From: JACJYM01 sp965230495
Lineage (GTDB): Bacteria > Bacteroidota > Bacteroidia > Chitinophagales > Saprospiraceae
Assembly: GCA_965230495.1 (NCBI GenBank)
Contig: CBDDLC010000002.1
Span: 62,001 to 126,000 of the forward strand
Reading direction: 5' to 3'
DNA length: 64,000 nt
Below are positions 29,678 to 37,732 of the stretch, one piece after another (positions within the stretch are counted from its first letter, which is position 1; every line of letters begins with the position of its first letter). The position numbers and the translations under genes were made by a program. The notes under the pieces are model-generated. The model had not been told where the DNA came from. It saw only the letters and a list, made by a program, of their open reading frames with translations, and searched no databases.

Positions 29678-31312
29678 ATGAAAAACTGTTTAACCATATT
29701 GCTTTTTTTAACGTACTATTTTTCTTATTCTCAAGGTAACGTAGGATTAATAGCCTACGATGGGGCACAAACTTATGAAGGATATACTTTGATTTACCCT
29801 CATAATCAACCTAATGTTTTTCTGCTTAATAATTGTGGAGAAATAGTTCATACCTGGGAAGATAGTATTGACTTTAGACCTGGTAATACTGCGTATATTT
29901 TACCCAATGGTAATTTAGTAAAGACGAAAAGATACAGTAATATTAGCCAAGATTCTATTTGGGCTGGAGGCGGTGGAGCGTTTGTTGAAATTTGGTCTTG
30001 GGAAGGTGATAAAATTTGGTCTTTTGAATTAAATAATGAAAATTTCAGACTCCATCATGATATTGAAGTTCTTCCTAACGGAAATATTTTGATGATAGCT
30101 TGGGAAAGAAAAACTAACGAAGAGGCAATTTTAGCGGGTCGAGACCCATCTACATTGGTTGAAGGTGACTTGTGGCCAGAAATGATTATTGAGGTTGACC
30201 CAACTACAGACGAAATCGTGTGGGAGTGGCATGTTTGGGATCATCTTGTTCAGGACTTTGATGATACGCAAGAAAACTTTGGTGTGGTAAGTGAAAGACC
30301 TGAGTTAATTAATATAAATTACGATTTGCAAAGTGGAAAAGCCGATTGGCTGCATGCGAATTCTATTCATTACCATCCGGAATTAAGACAGATTATGTTA
30401 AGTATACCGGCATTTAATGAAATTTGGGTTATTGATCATAACAACACAACGGAGCAAGCAGCAGGACCATCGGGAGATCTTTTGTACAGAATGGGTAATT
30501 TGGCAGCGTATGATAAGGGAACAGAAGAAGATCAGCTGTTGTTTTTTCAACATTCCGCCAATTGGGCAATTGATTTTCTAACTCCTTCACATGAGCACTA
30601 TGGAAAAGTGATGGTTTTCAATAATAGGGTAGGAGAAGATTATTCTACTGTAGAAATGTTTGAGACTACTTTCAATATGTATACAGGTGAATACGAGAAA
30701 CTTCAGGGAGCCTGGCCTCCTTATGTTTTTGAACGAACAATAACTTATCCAGAAGATCCGACTGTTATGCATTCTACTGGTCTTTCAAGTGCTCAGATGT
30801 TGGCGAATGGCAATGTACTTATTTGTACAGGGAGAAAAGGACATATTTTTGAAATAACACCTGATAATGAAGTAGTTTGGGCGTATATTCTTCCTTTAAA
30901 AGGGGGACAACAGGTTAATGCAGACACGGAATTAAGTGTTAACGATAATCTTAATTTCAAAGCCACTAAATACCCCATGGATTATAAAGCATTTGAAAAC
31001 AGGGATTTAACACCTCAAGGATTTATCGAGTTGGAACCTTACACTGATACTTGTAGTAATTTTCTTTCAGTTAGTGAGAGTTTAAATGCTAGATATGAAA
31101 TAAAACCTAATCCAGCCACAGATATGGTTAAGTTGGAATGGGATTCAGGAGGAATGATTAAAGGAACTATACTTAATGTAGCAGGAGCCAAGATGTTAGA
31201 TTTTTCCGGTAATGGCGGTTTGACTTATATAGATGTCTCGTCCCTAAATACGAATTTATATCTTATCATGGTAGAAGGAGAGCTAGTAGGAAAACTATCT
31301 GTAGTAAAGTAG
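29678..31312 (+). CDS. Arylsulfotransferase-like secreted protein, copy 2
   Basis: A 544-residue paralogue of the preceding gene, with a signal peptide (to YFSYSQG) and a full ASST-type propeller. It keeps the conserved histidines: LHHDIEVLPNGN (His126/127), VWEWHVWDH (His184), WLHANSIHY (His226) and QHSANW. The C-terminal 75 residues form a type A T9SS sorting domain (YEIKPNPATDMVKLEW ... GKLSVVK). Periplasmic ASSTs transfer sulfate from phenyl sulfates to phenols without PAPS; many Bacteroidota relatives carry this annotation without biochemical support. Tandem arrangement and similarity suggest gene duplication, with this copy keeping the ancestral active site. Confidence 0.82.
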   Translation: MKNCLTILLFLTYYFSYSQGNVGLIAYDGAQTYEGYTLIYPHNQPNVFLLNNCGEIVHTWEDSIDFRPGNTAYILPNGNLVKTKRYSNISQDSIWAGGGGAFVEIWSWEGDKIWSFELNNENFRLHHDIEVLPNGNILMIAWERKTNEEAILAGRDPSTLVEGDLWPEMIIEVDPTTDEIVWEWHVWDHLVQDFDDTQENFGVVSERPELININYDLQSGKADWLHANSIHYHPELRQIMLSIPAFNEIWVIDHNNTTEQAAGPSGDLLYRMGNLAAYDKGTEEDQLLFFQHSANWAIDFLTPSHEHYGKVMVFNNRVGEDYSTVEMFETTFNMYTGEYEKLQGAWPPYVFERTITYPEDPTVMHSTGLSSAQMLANGNVLICTGRKGHIFEITPDNEVVWAYILPLKGGQQVNADTELSVNDNLNFKATKYPMDYKAFENRDLTPQGFIELEPYTDTCSNFLSVSESLNARYEIKPNPATDMVKLEWDSGGMIKGTILNVAGAKMLDFSGNGGLTYIDVSSLNTNLYLIMVEGELVGKLSVVK

Positions 31313-31413
31313 GATAGGATTCTTTTTTTGTGTTTTTGTTTTCCAAAAGAACTAATATTTAATTCTTTTTACATCAATTTGCGATTTGTTGCGTTATTTG
31401 TGGTGAAAACGAG

Positions 31414-32085
31414 TTGAAATTGAGTAAGTACTTATTAATATCATTTGTAATTGTCTTGTTTTGCAATGCTTGTAGTAATTCTTTTACTTCTGAGTTGAGG
31501 GAGGATAGAACTAATGTAGCATATGAGCAGATAAAGAGCATTAAGGAAAATGGTATTGTAGTTAGACTTCAAACTTATCAGAAAACCATTGATGCATATT
31601 TGAAAGCCTTTGAAAATAGTGGAGTTTTAAAAAATAAAGAATATGCGGATGAAATAATGGCCCGTCGAGATTATGTTAATAAACTTATCGTTTCGAGTTT
31701 TAAGAGAAAGTTTAATTTTTCCAAAGTTTATTTTATCCCTGACTCTAGTATTAAGTTGCTACTTAAAGATGTCAGACCTAATATATTTGTAAATGATTCT
31801 CTAGAAATTGATGATGAAATAACGTATCATGGAGAGGCCCCATTTTTTATGATAAAGAAGTCTTCAGATGGTCAAGGTAAAGATCCTTCCTATATAGTTA
31901 CAGATAGATTTATGAAAAAACTTACACCTCCATTTCCTTCTGAAAATACTTTGACCTCGGGTGATTTTATCGGTAGAATGAAGGAAGGATTTTGGTACAA
32001 TAAATCTGCACTTGAAAATGATATTGGACAATTCAATTCTAAATTCCACTCTTTTTATAGAAAAGCATTAGAGGCAGATGAATAA
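31414..32085 (+). CDS. Lipoprotein upstream of an envelope histidine kinase
   Basis: A 223-residue lipoprotein with the lipobox CNAC (Cys20). The start is TTG at 31414; no ATG gives a signal peptide. The mature protein is mixed alpha/beta with no family I recognise; the C-terminal half contains FIGRMKEGFWYNKSALE. Its last 8 bp overlap the start of the sensor kinase gene, so the two are translationally coupled. This suggests it modulates or senses for that kinase on the outer side of the membrane. That role is inferred from position only. Confidence 0.7.
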   Translation: MKLSKYLLISFVIVLFCNACSNSFTSELREDRTNVAYEQIKSIKENGIVVRLQTYQKTIDAYLKAFENSGVLKNKEYADEIMARRDYVNKLIVSSFKRKFNFSKVYFIPDSSIKLLLKDVRPNIFVNDSLEIDDEITYHGEAPFFMIKKSSDGQGKDPSYIVTDRFMKKLTPPFPSENTLTSGDFIGRMKEGFWYNKSALENDIGQFNSKFHSFYRKALEADE

Positions 32086-33532
32086 AAGAATCATTTGGAC
32101 CATAATTATAATAATGAGTCTGGCCTTGATAGGGGTGGCGGTTATACAGTTTCTATGGGTCAAATGGTCTGTTTCCTTAGATGAGAAAAATTTTAATGCC
32201 AGAGTGTATTTGGCCCTGAGCGAAGTAAGAGATAGGCTCACTGATGACGAAAATTCATTGGATTTTGTAAAGCAGTATTATAAGGAAAGGAAAAAGAGTA
32301 GTTTATTGGGAAAAGATGACCTAAGCTTAAGTAGCAGAATTCTTTCCAATAAAGATAAAGACTGGTCATCTCAACATTTGGAGTATGAACTGATGAGTAA
32401 TTTGTTATTATTGAATCCAGAGGGTTTTTTGGATAACATTGATAATAAGAAGTTGGATAGATATCTGAAGATAGCACTTGAAAACCACAATATCAATCTT
32501 GACTATGAGTATGGTATTTTTTCCAATAAAATGGAATCTTTTACTATTGTTAATGGCCTTTACGTACCGGAGATTGGCGGTAATAGCCAGTCTTCAAATG
32601 TAGATACGGGCAGAGGGCTTTATAGTACAGAGTATAAGCTCTCCCTTTTTGACAATGACGAGGCGAATCCCGGTTCTATTTGCATTTTCTTTCCGGGAAA
32701 AACGACTTGGTTATGGTCCAGTGTGCTTCCTATTCTGGCACTATCTATTTTGTTTACAGGACTTATATTGTTCTGTTTCTTCTATACAATCTCTGTTATC
32801 TTTAGGCAGAAGAAGGTGTCTGAGATGAAAAATGATTTTATTAACAATATGACACATGAATTCAAAACTCCTATAGCTACTATTTCTCTGGCATCAGATA
32901 GTATTAATAGTCCTATGATCATTGGAGACGAAAATAAGGTCAAGAAATTTGTGAATATCATCAAGCAGGAAAACAAGAGAATGTTAAATCAGGTGGAGAA
33001 GGTTCTTCAAATGGCACAAATTGACAAAGAGAGGATAAAGCTGAAAATATCCACTATTGACATACATGAATTGATAGATAGTGCTGTTAATCATGCTAGA
33101 TTAAGTGTTGCAAAAAAAGATGGTACCATTACTACCAATTTTGAGGCGACTGATCCTTATCTGGAGGCAGATGAGACTCATATAGCCAATATTATAAGAA
33201 ATTTACTGGATAATGCGGAAAAGTATAGTGATGAGAATCCACGTATTGAAGTATCGACTTCTAATAAGTTTAATGGAATTAAGATGACGATAAAGGATAA
33301 TGGAATCGGAATATCCAAGGAAGCTCAAAAACATATTTTTGATAAGTTTTATCGTGTACATACTGGAAATAGACATGATGTTAAGGGGTTTGGGCTTGGA
33401 TTAAGCTATGTTAAGTCCATAGTAGAAGCCCTCGGAGGTAGTGTTAACGTGAAGAGCGAGTTGAGTAAAGGGAGTGAGTTTACTGTCTTTTTACCCCATA
33501 AGAGTGAGTTGGAAAAACAATATGAATCTTAA
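32078..33532 (+). CDS. Membrane sensor histidine kinase (RprX-like)
   Basis: A 484-residue kinase with transmembrane helices at about 5-27 and 214-240 flanking a roughly 185-residue extracytoplasmic domain. The HisKA domain has MTHEFKTP with His260. The ATPase domain shows LLDNAEKYS (N-box), DNGIGIS (G1), FDKFYR (F-box) and GFGLGLSY (G2). The layout and downstream partner resemble the RprX-RprY system of Bacteroides, but the sensory domain is not recognisable. It follows the lipoprotein with an 8-bp overlap; the OmpR-type regulator begins 113 bp later, possibly with its own promoter. The signal is unknown. Confidence 0.93.
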   Translation: MNKRIIWTIIIIMSLALIGVAVIQFLWVKWSVSLDEKNFNARVYLALSEVRDRLTDDENSLDFVKQYYKERKKSSLLGKDDLSLSSRILSNKDKDWSSQHLEYELMSNLLLLNPEGFLDNIDNKKLDRYLKIALENHNINLDYEYGIFSNKMESFTIVNGLYVPEIGGNSQSSNVDTGRGLYSTEYKLSLFDNDEANPGSICIFFPGKTTWLWSSVLPILALSILFTGLILFCFFYTISVIFRQKKVSEMKNDFINNMTHEFKTPIATISLASDSINSPMIIGDENKVKKFVNIIKQENKRMLNQVEKVLQMAQIDKERIKLKISTIDIHELIDSAVNHARLSVAKKDGTITTNFEATDPYLEADETHIANIIRNLLDNAEKYSDENPRIEVSTSNKFNGIKMTIKDNGIGISKEAQKHIFDKFYRVHTGNRHDVKGFGLGLSYVKSIVEALGGSVNVKSELSKGSEFTVFLPHKSELEKQYES

Positions 33533-33644
33533 ATTATCGTTAAGACTTTGTTTGATAGGTTAACATTTTAGTATTTGAATCTGTTTATTCTAATAATAAC
33601 TTTTATAGTGATCTGATTTATAAATAATGTAAAAACCATACTTT

Positions 33645-34367
33645 ATGAGCGAAACGGGAACAAAAATCCTTTTGGTTGAGGATGATCAGAATTTTGGCGA
33701 TGTTTTAAAATCGTATCTAGAAATGCATGACTATGATATCGTATTAGAAACCGATGGTGAAGCGGGATTAGAATCTTATAATAAGGGTAGTTACGATCTG
33801 TGTATTTTTGATGTGATGATGCCTAAAAAAGATGGTTTTACCTTGGCTAAAGAGATAAGAGAGAAGGATAAGGAAATACCGATCATTTTTTTAACGGCAA
33901 AAGCATTAAAGGAAGATGTTTTAGAAGGTTTCAAAATTGGTGCCGATGACTACATTACTAAGCCTTTTAATTCAGAGGAGTTGCTGTATAGAGTCATGGC
34001 AATTCTCAAGAGAAGTAAAAAGATGCCAGATCCTAAAGAGAAGCAAAAGGAATTTATTTTAGGTAAGTATCATTTTAATTATCCTTTGCGAATTCTTTCT
34101 TATAAAATGGGAGAGGCTGATGGGACGGAGGATAAATTGTCTCCTAAAGAAGCACATCTGCTAAGAATGTTTTGTATCGCGAAGAATGACGTTTTAGAAA
34201 GATCGGAGGCATTGACTAAAATATGGGGTGAGGATAATTACTTCACGGCTAGAAGCATGGATGTTTTTGTTACTAAGTTGAGAAAATACCTGGAAAAGGA
34301 TGAGAATCTGGAAATTGTAAACATTCATGGGAATGGTTTCAGGTTAATAGATAAAACACCTGCCTAG
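33645..34367 (+). CDS. OmpR/PhoB-family response regulator (RprY-like)
   Basis: A 240-residue regulator. The receiver domain has acidic residues in LLVEDD, phosphoacceptor Asp56 (IFDVMMP), Thr at LTA and Lys106 (TKPF). A winged-helix DNA-binding domain occupies about 135-238 (LSPKEAHLLRMF ... FVTKLRKYL ... NIHGNGFRLI). It is paired with the kinase immediately upstream. Target genes cannot be predicted from this window. Confidence 0.94.
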   Translation: MSETGTKILLVEDDQNFGDVLKSYLEMHDYDIVLETDGEAGLESYNKGSYDLCIFDVMMPKKDGFTLAKEIREKDKEIPIIFLTAKALKEDVLEGFKIGADDYITKPFNSEELLYRVMAILKRSKKMPDPKEKQKEFILGKYHFNYPLRILSYKMGEADGTEDKLSPKEAHLLRMFCIAKNDVLERSEALTKIWGEDNYFTARSMDVFVTKLRKYLEKDENLEIVNIHGNGFRLIDKTPA

Positions 34368-34387
34368 CTATTGGTTTCCGATTTCAG

Positions 34388-35029
34388 ATGATCAGAAATA
34401 TTGTTTTTGACTTTGGGGGAGTATTATTAGATCTTGATTTTCAAAGAACATTTGATGAACTGACGACATTATTGGGAGTGAGTGAAGAATGGTTTACTAC
34501 CAATGATGATGCTCAGGAACTGCTAAAAGATTGGGAATGTGGTCGAATTCATAAAGAGCATTTTCTTTGGAATCTACAGCATTATGCCGTAGGTGAGAAG
34601 CCACAGCCTCTTCAAATCATTAGAGCTTGGAATGCTATGCTCTTGGGTTGGAATATCAGGAAATTTGAAGTTCTATCTGAGCTCAAAAACTCTTACCATC
34701 TATACCTTCTTTCCAATACAAACCAAATTCACATTGACTGGGTATATAGGGATTTAAAAAGAATAGGCAAGTATGATTTATTTCATTCCATATTTGACAA
34801 AGGAATTTTTTATTCTCATGACTTGAAATCTAGGAAGCCGGATTCAGATATATTTGAAAAGATGATTGACCTAGCAGGATTAACTCCCCAAAAAACAATT
34901 TTTATTGATGATACAGTGAAAAACTTTACAGAAGCAAAGAAGATGGGGTTCAATTGCTTGCATCATAAAACGAACGAAAGTATAGATTATCTACTCAAGG
35001 GAGATTATGGCAATTTTGACTTTTATTAG
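34388..35029 (+). CDS. HAD-superfamily phosphatase, YihX-like
   Basis: A 213-residue cytoplasmic HAD hydrolase. Motif I is VFDFGGVLLDLD with the nucleophile Asp, motif II is LLSNTN, motif III Lys is in SRKPD, and motif IV is IFIDDT. The cap region is all-helical (subfamily I). Members dephosphorylate small sugar phosphates, FMN or similar metabolites, and the substrate cannot be read from sequence. The stop overlaps the convergent rnpA stop by 4 bp (35026-35029). It starts 20 bp after the response regulator and may be co-transcribed with it. Confidence 0.88.
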   Translation: MIRNIVFDFGGVLLDLDFQRTFDELTTLLGVSEEWFTTNDDAQELLKDWECGRIHKEHFLWNLQHYAVGEKPQPLQIIRAWNAMLLGWNIRKFEVLSELKNSYHLYLLSNTNQIHIDWVYRDLKRIGKYDLFHSIFDKGIFYSHDLKSRKPDSDIFEKMIDLAGLTPQKTIFIDDTVKNFTEAKKMGFNCLHHKTNESIDYLLKGDYGNFDFY

Positions 35030-35421
35030 GTGATGGGATACATTTGTTGTAGAGATGAAAGACATTGGATAATTCCTTTTTCTATTAATTCGTAAGACTC
35101 AATGTTTCTGCCTACGTAAATAAACATTATCGATACAGTTATATCTTTTTGCGAGAAATGCTCTTTTATTTCCAAAGAATTGAGACGATAAGCTTCTCTC
35201 ATTCTTCGTTTCAGCAAATTTCTTTTGACAGCGGATTTAATTTTCTTTTTTGAAGCTGATACTGCAAATCTAAGGGGAACTTGATCAACAGAGGGCTGGA
35301 TAATGTAGACCAATTTAATAGGGTATGTGAAATTAGATTGCCCGGATCTAAATAGGTAGTCAATCGTTTTTTTGGATTTTAATCTTTCTTGATGTGATAT
35401 GCCGTATTTTTTAAATGCCAT
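35026..35421 (-). CDS. rnpA: Ribonuclease P protein component
   Basis: RnpA helps the RNase P ribozyme bind pre-tRNA leaders. The 131-residue product has the signature KSAVKRNLLKRRMREAYR, which contains the RNR motif, and the expected basic N-terminal region (LKSKKTIDYLFRSG). The start at 35421 (MAFKKYG) is preferred over an ATG 30 nt upstream because the extra residues do not match the family. It lies downstream of rpmH as in most bacteria. The usual yidD/yidC neighbours are absent, since a convergent HAD gene abuts it. Confidence 0.94.
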   Translation of the reverse strand: MAFKKYGISHQERLKSKKTIDYLFRSGQSNFTYPIKLVYIIQPSVDQVPLRFAVSASKKKIKSAVKRNLLKRRMREAYRLNSLEIKEHFSQKDITVSIMFIYVGRNIESYELIEKGIIQCLSSLQQMYPIT

Positions 35422-35459
35422 ATGCCGCGGGATTCTTAAAAGGGAAGGCATAAAATGAA

Positions 35460-35495
35460 AATTCTGGATAGACTGACAACGCAGTATCCAGAATT
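35460..35495 (-). terminator. Stem-loop between rpmH and rnpA (attenuator or weak terminator)
   Basis: An 11-bp perfect inverted repeat (AATTCTGGATA / TATCCAGAATT) with a 14-nt loop lies 40 nt after the rpmH stop and 39 nt before the rnpA start. On the minus strand the stem is followed by a broken T-rich stretch (TTCATTTTATG). This could end part of the transcripts after rpmH and so set the L34:RnpA ratio, or be an RNA processing site. Confidence 0.55.
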
Positions 35496-35534
35496 ATCTA
35501 TGTTTTTCGTTAAGTACTGTATAGCAGAAATGAA

Positions 35535-35690
35535 CTATTTGCCTTTCACTTCTTCAGAAACAGTAAGTCTTAATCTACCTTTTGCTCTTCTTCTCGCAAT
35601 TACCTTTCTACCATCTTTAGACTTCATTCTTGATCTAAAGCCGTGCTTATTTGCTCTTTTTCTTCTGGAAGGTTGATATGTCCTTTTCAT
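35535..35690 (-). CDS. rpmH: 50S ribosomal protein L34
   Basis: This 51-residue protein was read directly from the sequence. It opens MKRTYQPSRRKRANKHGFR and continues with RMKSKDGRKVIARRRAKGR, an almost complete match to the L34 consensus, with a slightly longer C-terminus (LRLTVSEEVKGK). The ATG is at 35690-35688 and the stop TAG at 35537-35535. It is the first gene of the rpmH-rnpA unit and has a promoter about 40 nt upstream. A 73-residue frame on the opposite strand here is only its shadow. Confidence 0.98.
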   Translation of the reverse strand: MKRTYQPSRRKRANKHGFRSRMKSKDGRKVIARRRAKGRLRLTVSEEVKGK

Positions 35691-35731
35691 ATTCTAAATA
35701 TTTATAAATGTCCTTTTTTACAAAAGTGTCG

Positions 35732-35764
35732 CAAAGATAATATTAAATATCAATTAAGCATCAA
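35732..35764 (-). promoter_or_regulatory. rpmH-rnpA promoter
   Basis: On the minus strand TTTTG (TTG at plus 35762-35764) is followed after 22 nt by TATCTTTG (plus 35732-35739) and then CG. The -7 box is identical to that of rpsT; the spacer is 2 nt longer. It sits between the rho stop and rpmH. Confidence 0.6.
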
Positions 35765-35781
35765 AATAACGCTAAAATTCA

Positions 35782-37353
35782 TTAGCTGTTCATTGATGCC
35801 ATAAATTCGTCATTGTTTTTAGTACCTAGCATATGCTTTCTAAGGAAATTCATAGCTTCATCGGATTTCATATCAGCTAAATGATTCCTTAAAACAAACA
35901 TTCTTTGAAGGGTGTTTTCATCCAAAAGTTGTTCTTCTCTTCTTGTACTTGATCTGGTCAAGTCAATGGCAGGATACATTCTCTTATTAGCTAGGGATCT
36001 ATCCAATTGCAACTCCATATTACCAGTGCCTTTAAATTCTTCAAAGATTACCTCGTCCATTTTAGAGCCTGTATCGGTAAGTGCAGTTGCTAATATAGTG
36101 AAAGAGCCTCCCCCTTCTAAATTTCGTGCTGCACCAAAGAATTTCTTCGGTTTATGAAGAGCATTGGCTTCAACACCACCGGAAAGCACTCTACCGCTTG
36201 TTGGAGCAACAGTGTTGTACGCTCGAGCCAATCTAGTAATAGAATCCAATAAAATAACTACATCATGTCCACTCTCGACTAATCTTTTTGCCTTTTCCAA
36301 TACGATACCTGCTACTCTCACGTGATTCTCTGCCGGTTCATCAAAAGTGGAAGCGACTACCTCAGCGTCAACACTTCTTCTCATGTCAGTTACTTCTTCG
36401 GGTCTTTCATCAATAAGAAGCACAATCATGTAACATTCAGGATGATTCTTAGCAATGGCATTAGCGATATCCTTCAAAAGAAACGTCTTACCTGTTTTTG
36501 GCTGGGCAACAATTAACCCCCTTTGACCTTTACCAATAGGAGCAAAAAGATCTATCATTCTATTCCCATAATCCTTCCCATCCATTCTTGTAGTAAGATT
36601 AAATTTTTCTGTTGGGAACAGAGGTGTCAGATAGTCAAAAGGAACTCTTTCTCTTATCTGAAGAGGATCGTGACCATTTATTTTATTAACTCTTAAAAGA
36701 GCAAAATATTTTTCTCCTTCTTTAGGAGGTCTAACAGCTCCAGATACAGTATCTCCAGTCTTTAAGCCAAATAGTTTGATTTGAGAAGGAGAGACATAAA
36801 TGTCATCTGGTGATGATAAGTAGTTGTAGTCTGAAGACCTTAAGAAACCATATCCATCAGACATCATTTCTAGAACTCCCTCACCATCAACGATACCATC
36901 TAACTCAACTTTAAATTTCGGGGGTGCTGGTTCTTTTACTGTATTCTCTTTTTTTGCTACTGGAGCTGCGGCCTCTTGTCTGGTATTTTGAGCCTTGACA
37001 GGTGGTTTTTGTGGTTCCTTAGCTTCTACTTTTGGAGTTTCTACCTTAGGAGGATCTGCTTTTTGTATTCTTTTTCTTTTGTTAGCTGGTTTCGCAGGTT
37101 TTTGACTAGGCTCAGATTTTTTCTGGTCGTTCTTTTGTTGAGGGGGATTTTTTTTCGCCTCTTGCTTTGGTTTAGCTGGTGTGCTTTTTGTGGTGCCTTT
37201 TTTATTAGGGTCACCAGAGAGGGCTTGCTGGTCAAGAATCTTATAGATAAGATCTTGTTTGGTTAATTTTTTATACGATTTAAGTCCCAGTTTTTCTGCA
37301 ACATCACGTAATTCTGGAACCAACATTTCGTTTAACTGAATTATGTCAAACAT
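35782..37353 (-). CDS. rho: Transcription termination factor Rho with long basic linker
   Basis: Rho is the hexameric RNA helicase that ends transcription. The 523-residue protein is about 100 residues longer than E. coli Rho. It starts with the helical Rho_N domain (1-45). A Lys/Pro/Gln-rich, low-complexity linker follows (about 47-147), then the OB-fold RNA-binding domain (about 150-225; DGYGFLRS) and the ATPase domain with Walker A AQPKTGKT (283-290) and VILLDSITRLARAYN. Rho proteins of Bacteroidota and Actinobacteria often carry such inserts, which can bind RNA or drive condensation. The leader is about 105 nt if the -7 box at 37465 is right, leaving room for the autoregulation known for rho in other bacteria. 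Confidence 0.95.
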   Translation of the reverse strand: MFDIIQLNEMLVPELRDVAEKLGLKSYKKLTKQDLIYKILDQQALSGDPNKKGTTKSTPAKPKQEAKKNPPQQKNDQKKSEPSQKPAKPANKRKRIQKADPPKVETPKVEAKEPQKPPVKAQNTRQEAAAPVAKKENTVKEPAPPKFKVELDGIVDGEGVLEMMSDGYGFLRSSDYNYLSSPDDIYVSPSQIKLFGLKTGDTVSGAVRPPKEGEKYFALLRVNKINGHDPLQIRERVPFDYLTPLFPTEKFNLTTRMDGKDYGNRMIDLFAPIGKGQRGLIVAQPKTGKTFLLKDIANAIAKNHPECYMIVLLIDERPEEVTDMRRSVDAEVVASTFDEPAENHVRVAGIVLEKAKRLVESGHDVVILLDSITRLARAYNTVAPTSGRVLSGGVEANALHKPKKFFGAARNLEGGGSFTILATALTDTGSKMDEVIFEEFKGTGNMELQLDRSLANKRMYPAIDLTRSSTRREEQLLDENTLQRMFVLRNHLADMKSDEAMNFLRKHMLGTKNNDEFMASMNS

Positions 37354-37732
37354 ATTATTTACTTAAGCTATTGTTTTAAAATAAATTTTACTGAAAAGCT
37401 CTTTTAAAGTGGAATTTTTTTGTTCTAGTGTTAAAAAAGCTTTGATGTGTTTTCAAGAACGCTGCAAAGGTAATAAATTTTACAAATAAGAAAACTCTTT
37501 TATATATTTTTTATATTTTTTAAGGACATAATATTTTAACCTGTTTGTCAGCCTGTTGAGAGTAATTTTATCGAAGATACCACGTGGATATCATGGTTTA
37601 TGATAAGGATTTACATAAGGTTATTTAGTGTTGATGTCAAGTGATTATCTAATAAAATCTTGTATATTTGCCATTTACGCATAGTGTTTTATTATATTTG
37701 AAAGAATTGATTATATCAGAAGTAAGTTAAAG
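37354..37732. promoter_or_regulatory. Divergent rho/parC intergenic region
   Basis: This stretch of 379 bp has no gene. It holds the AT-rich rho leader (37354-37460), a good -7 box for rho (37465-37472), and a TATATTTG candidate -7 box for parC on the plus strand (37663-37670) with no convincing -33 element. Between 37480 and 37660 I see only AT-rich sequence. Confidence 0.4.
37465..37472 (-). promoter_or_regulatory. -7 box of the rho promoter
   Basis: The minus strand reads TACCTTTG followed by C, matching TAnnTTTG. No TTG is found at the ideal distance upstream, so the -33 element is weak. It implies a leader of about 105 nt. Confidence 0.45.

Noticed and set aside
35455..35676. A 73-residue plus-strand frame
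   Set aside because: It lies opposite rpmH and the rnpA leader, whose products are unmistakable; it has no recognisable protein features.
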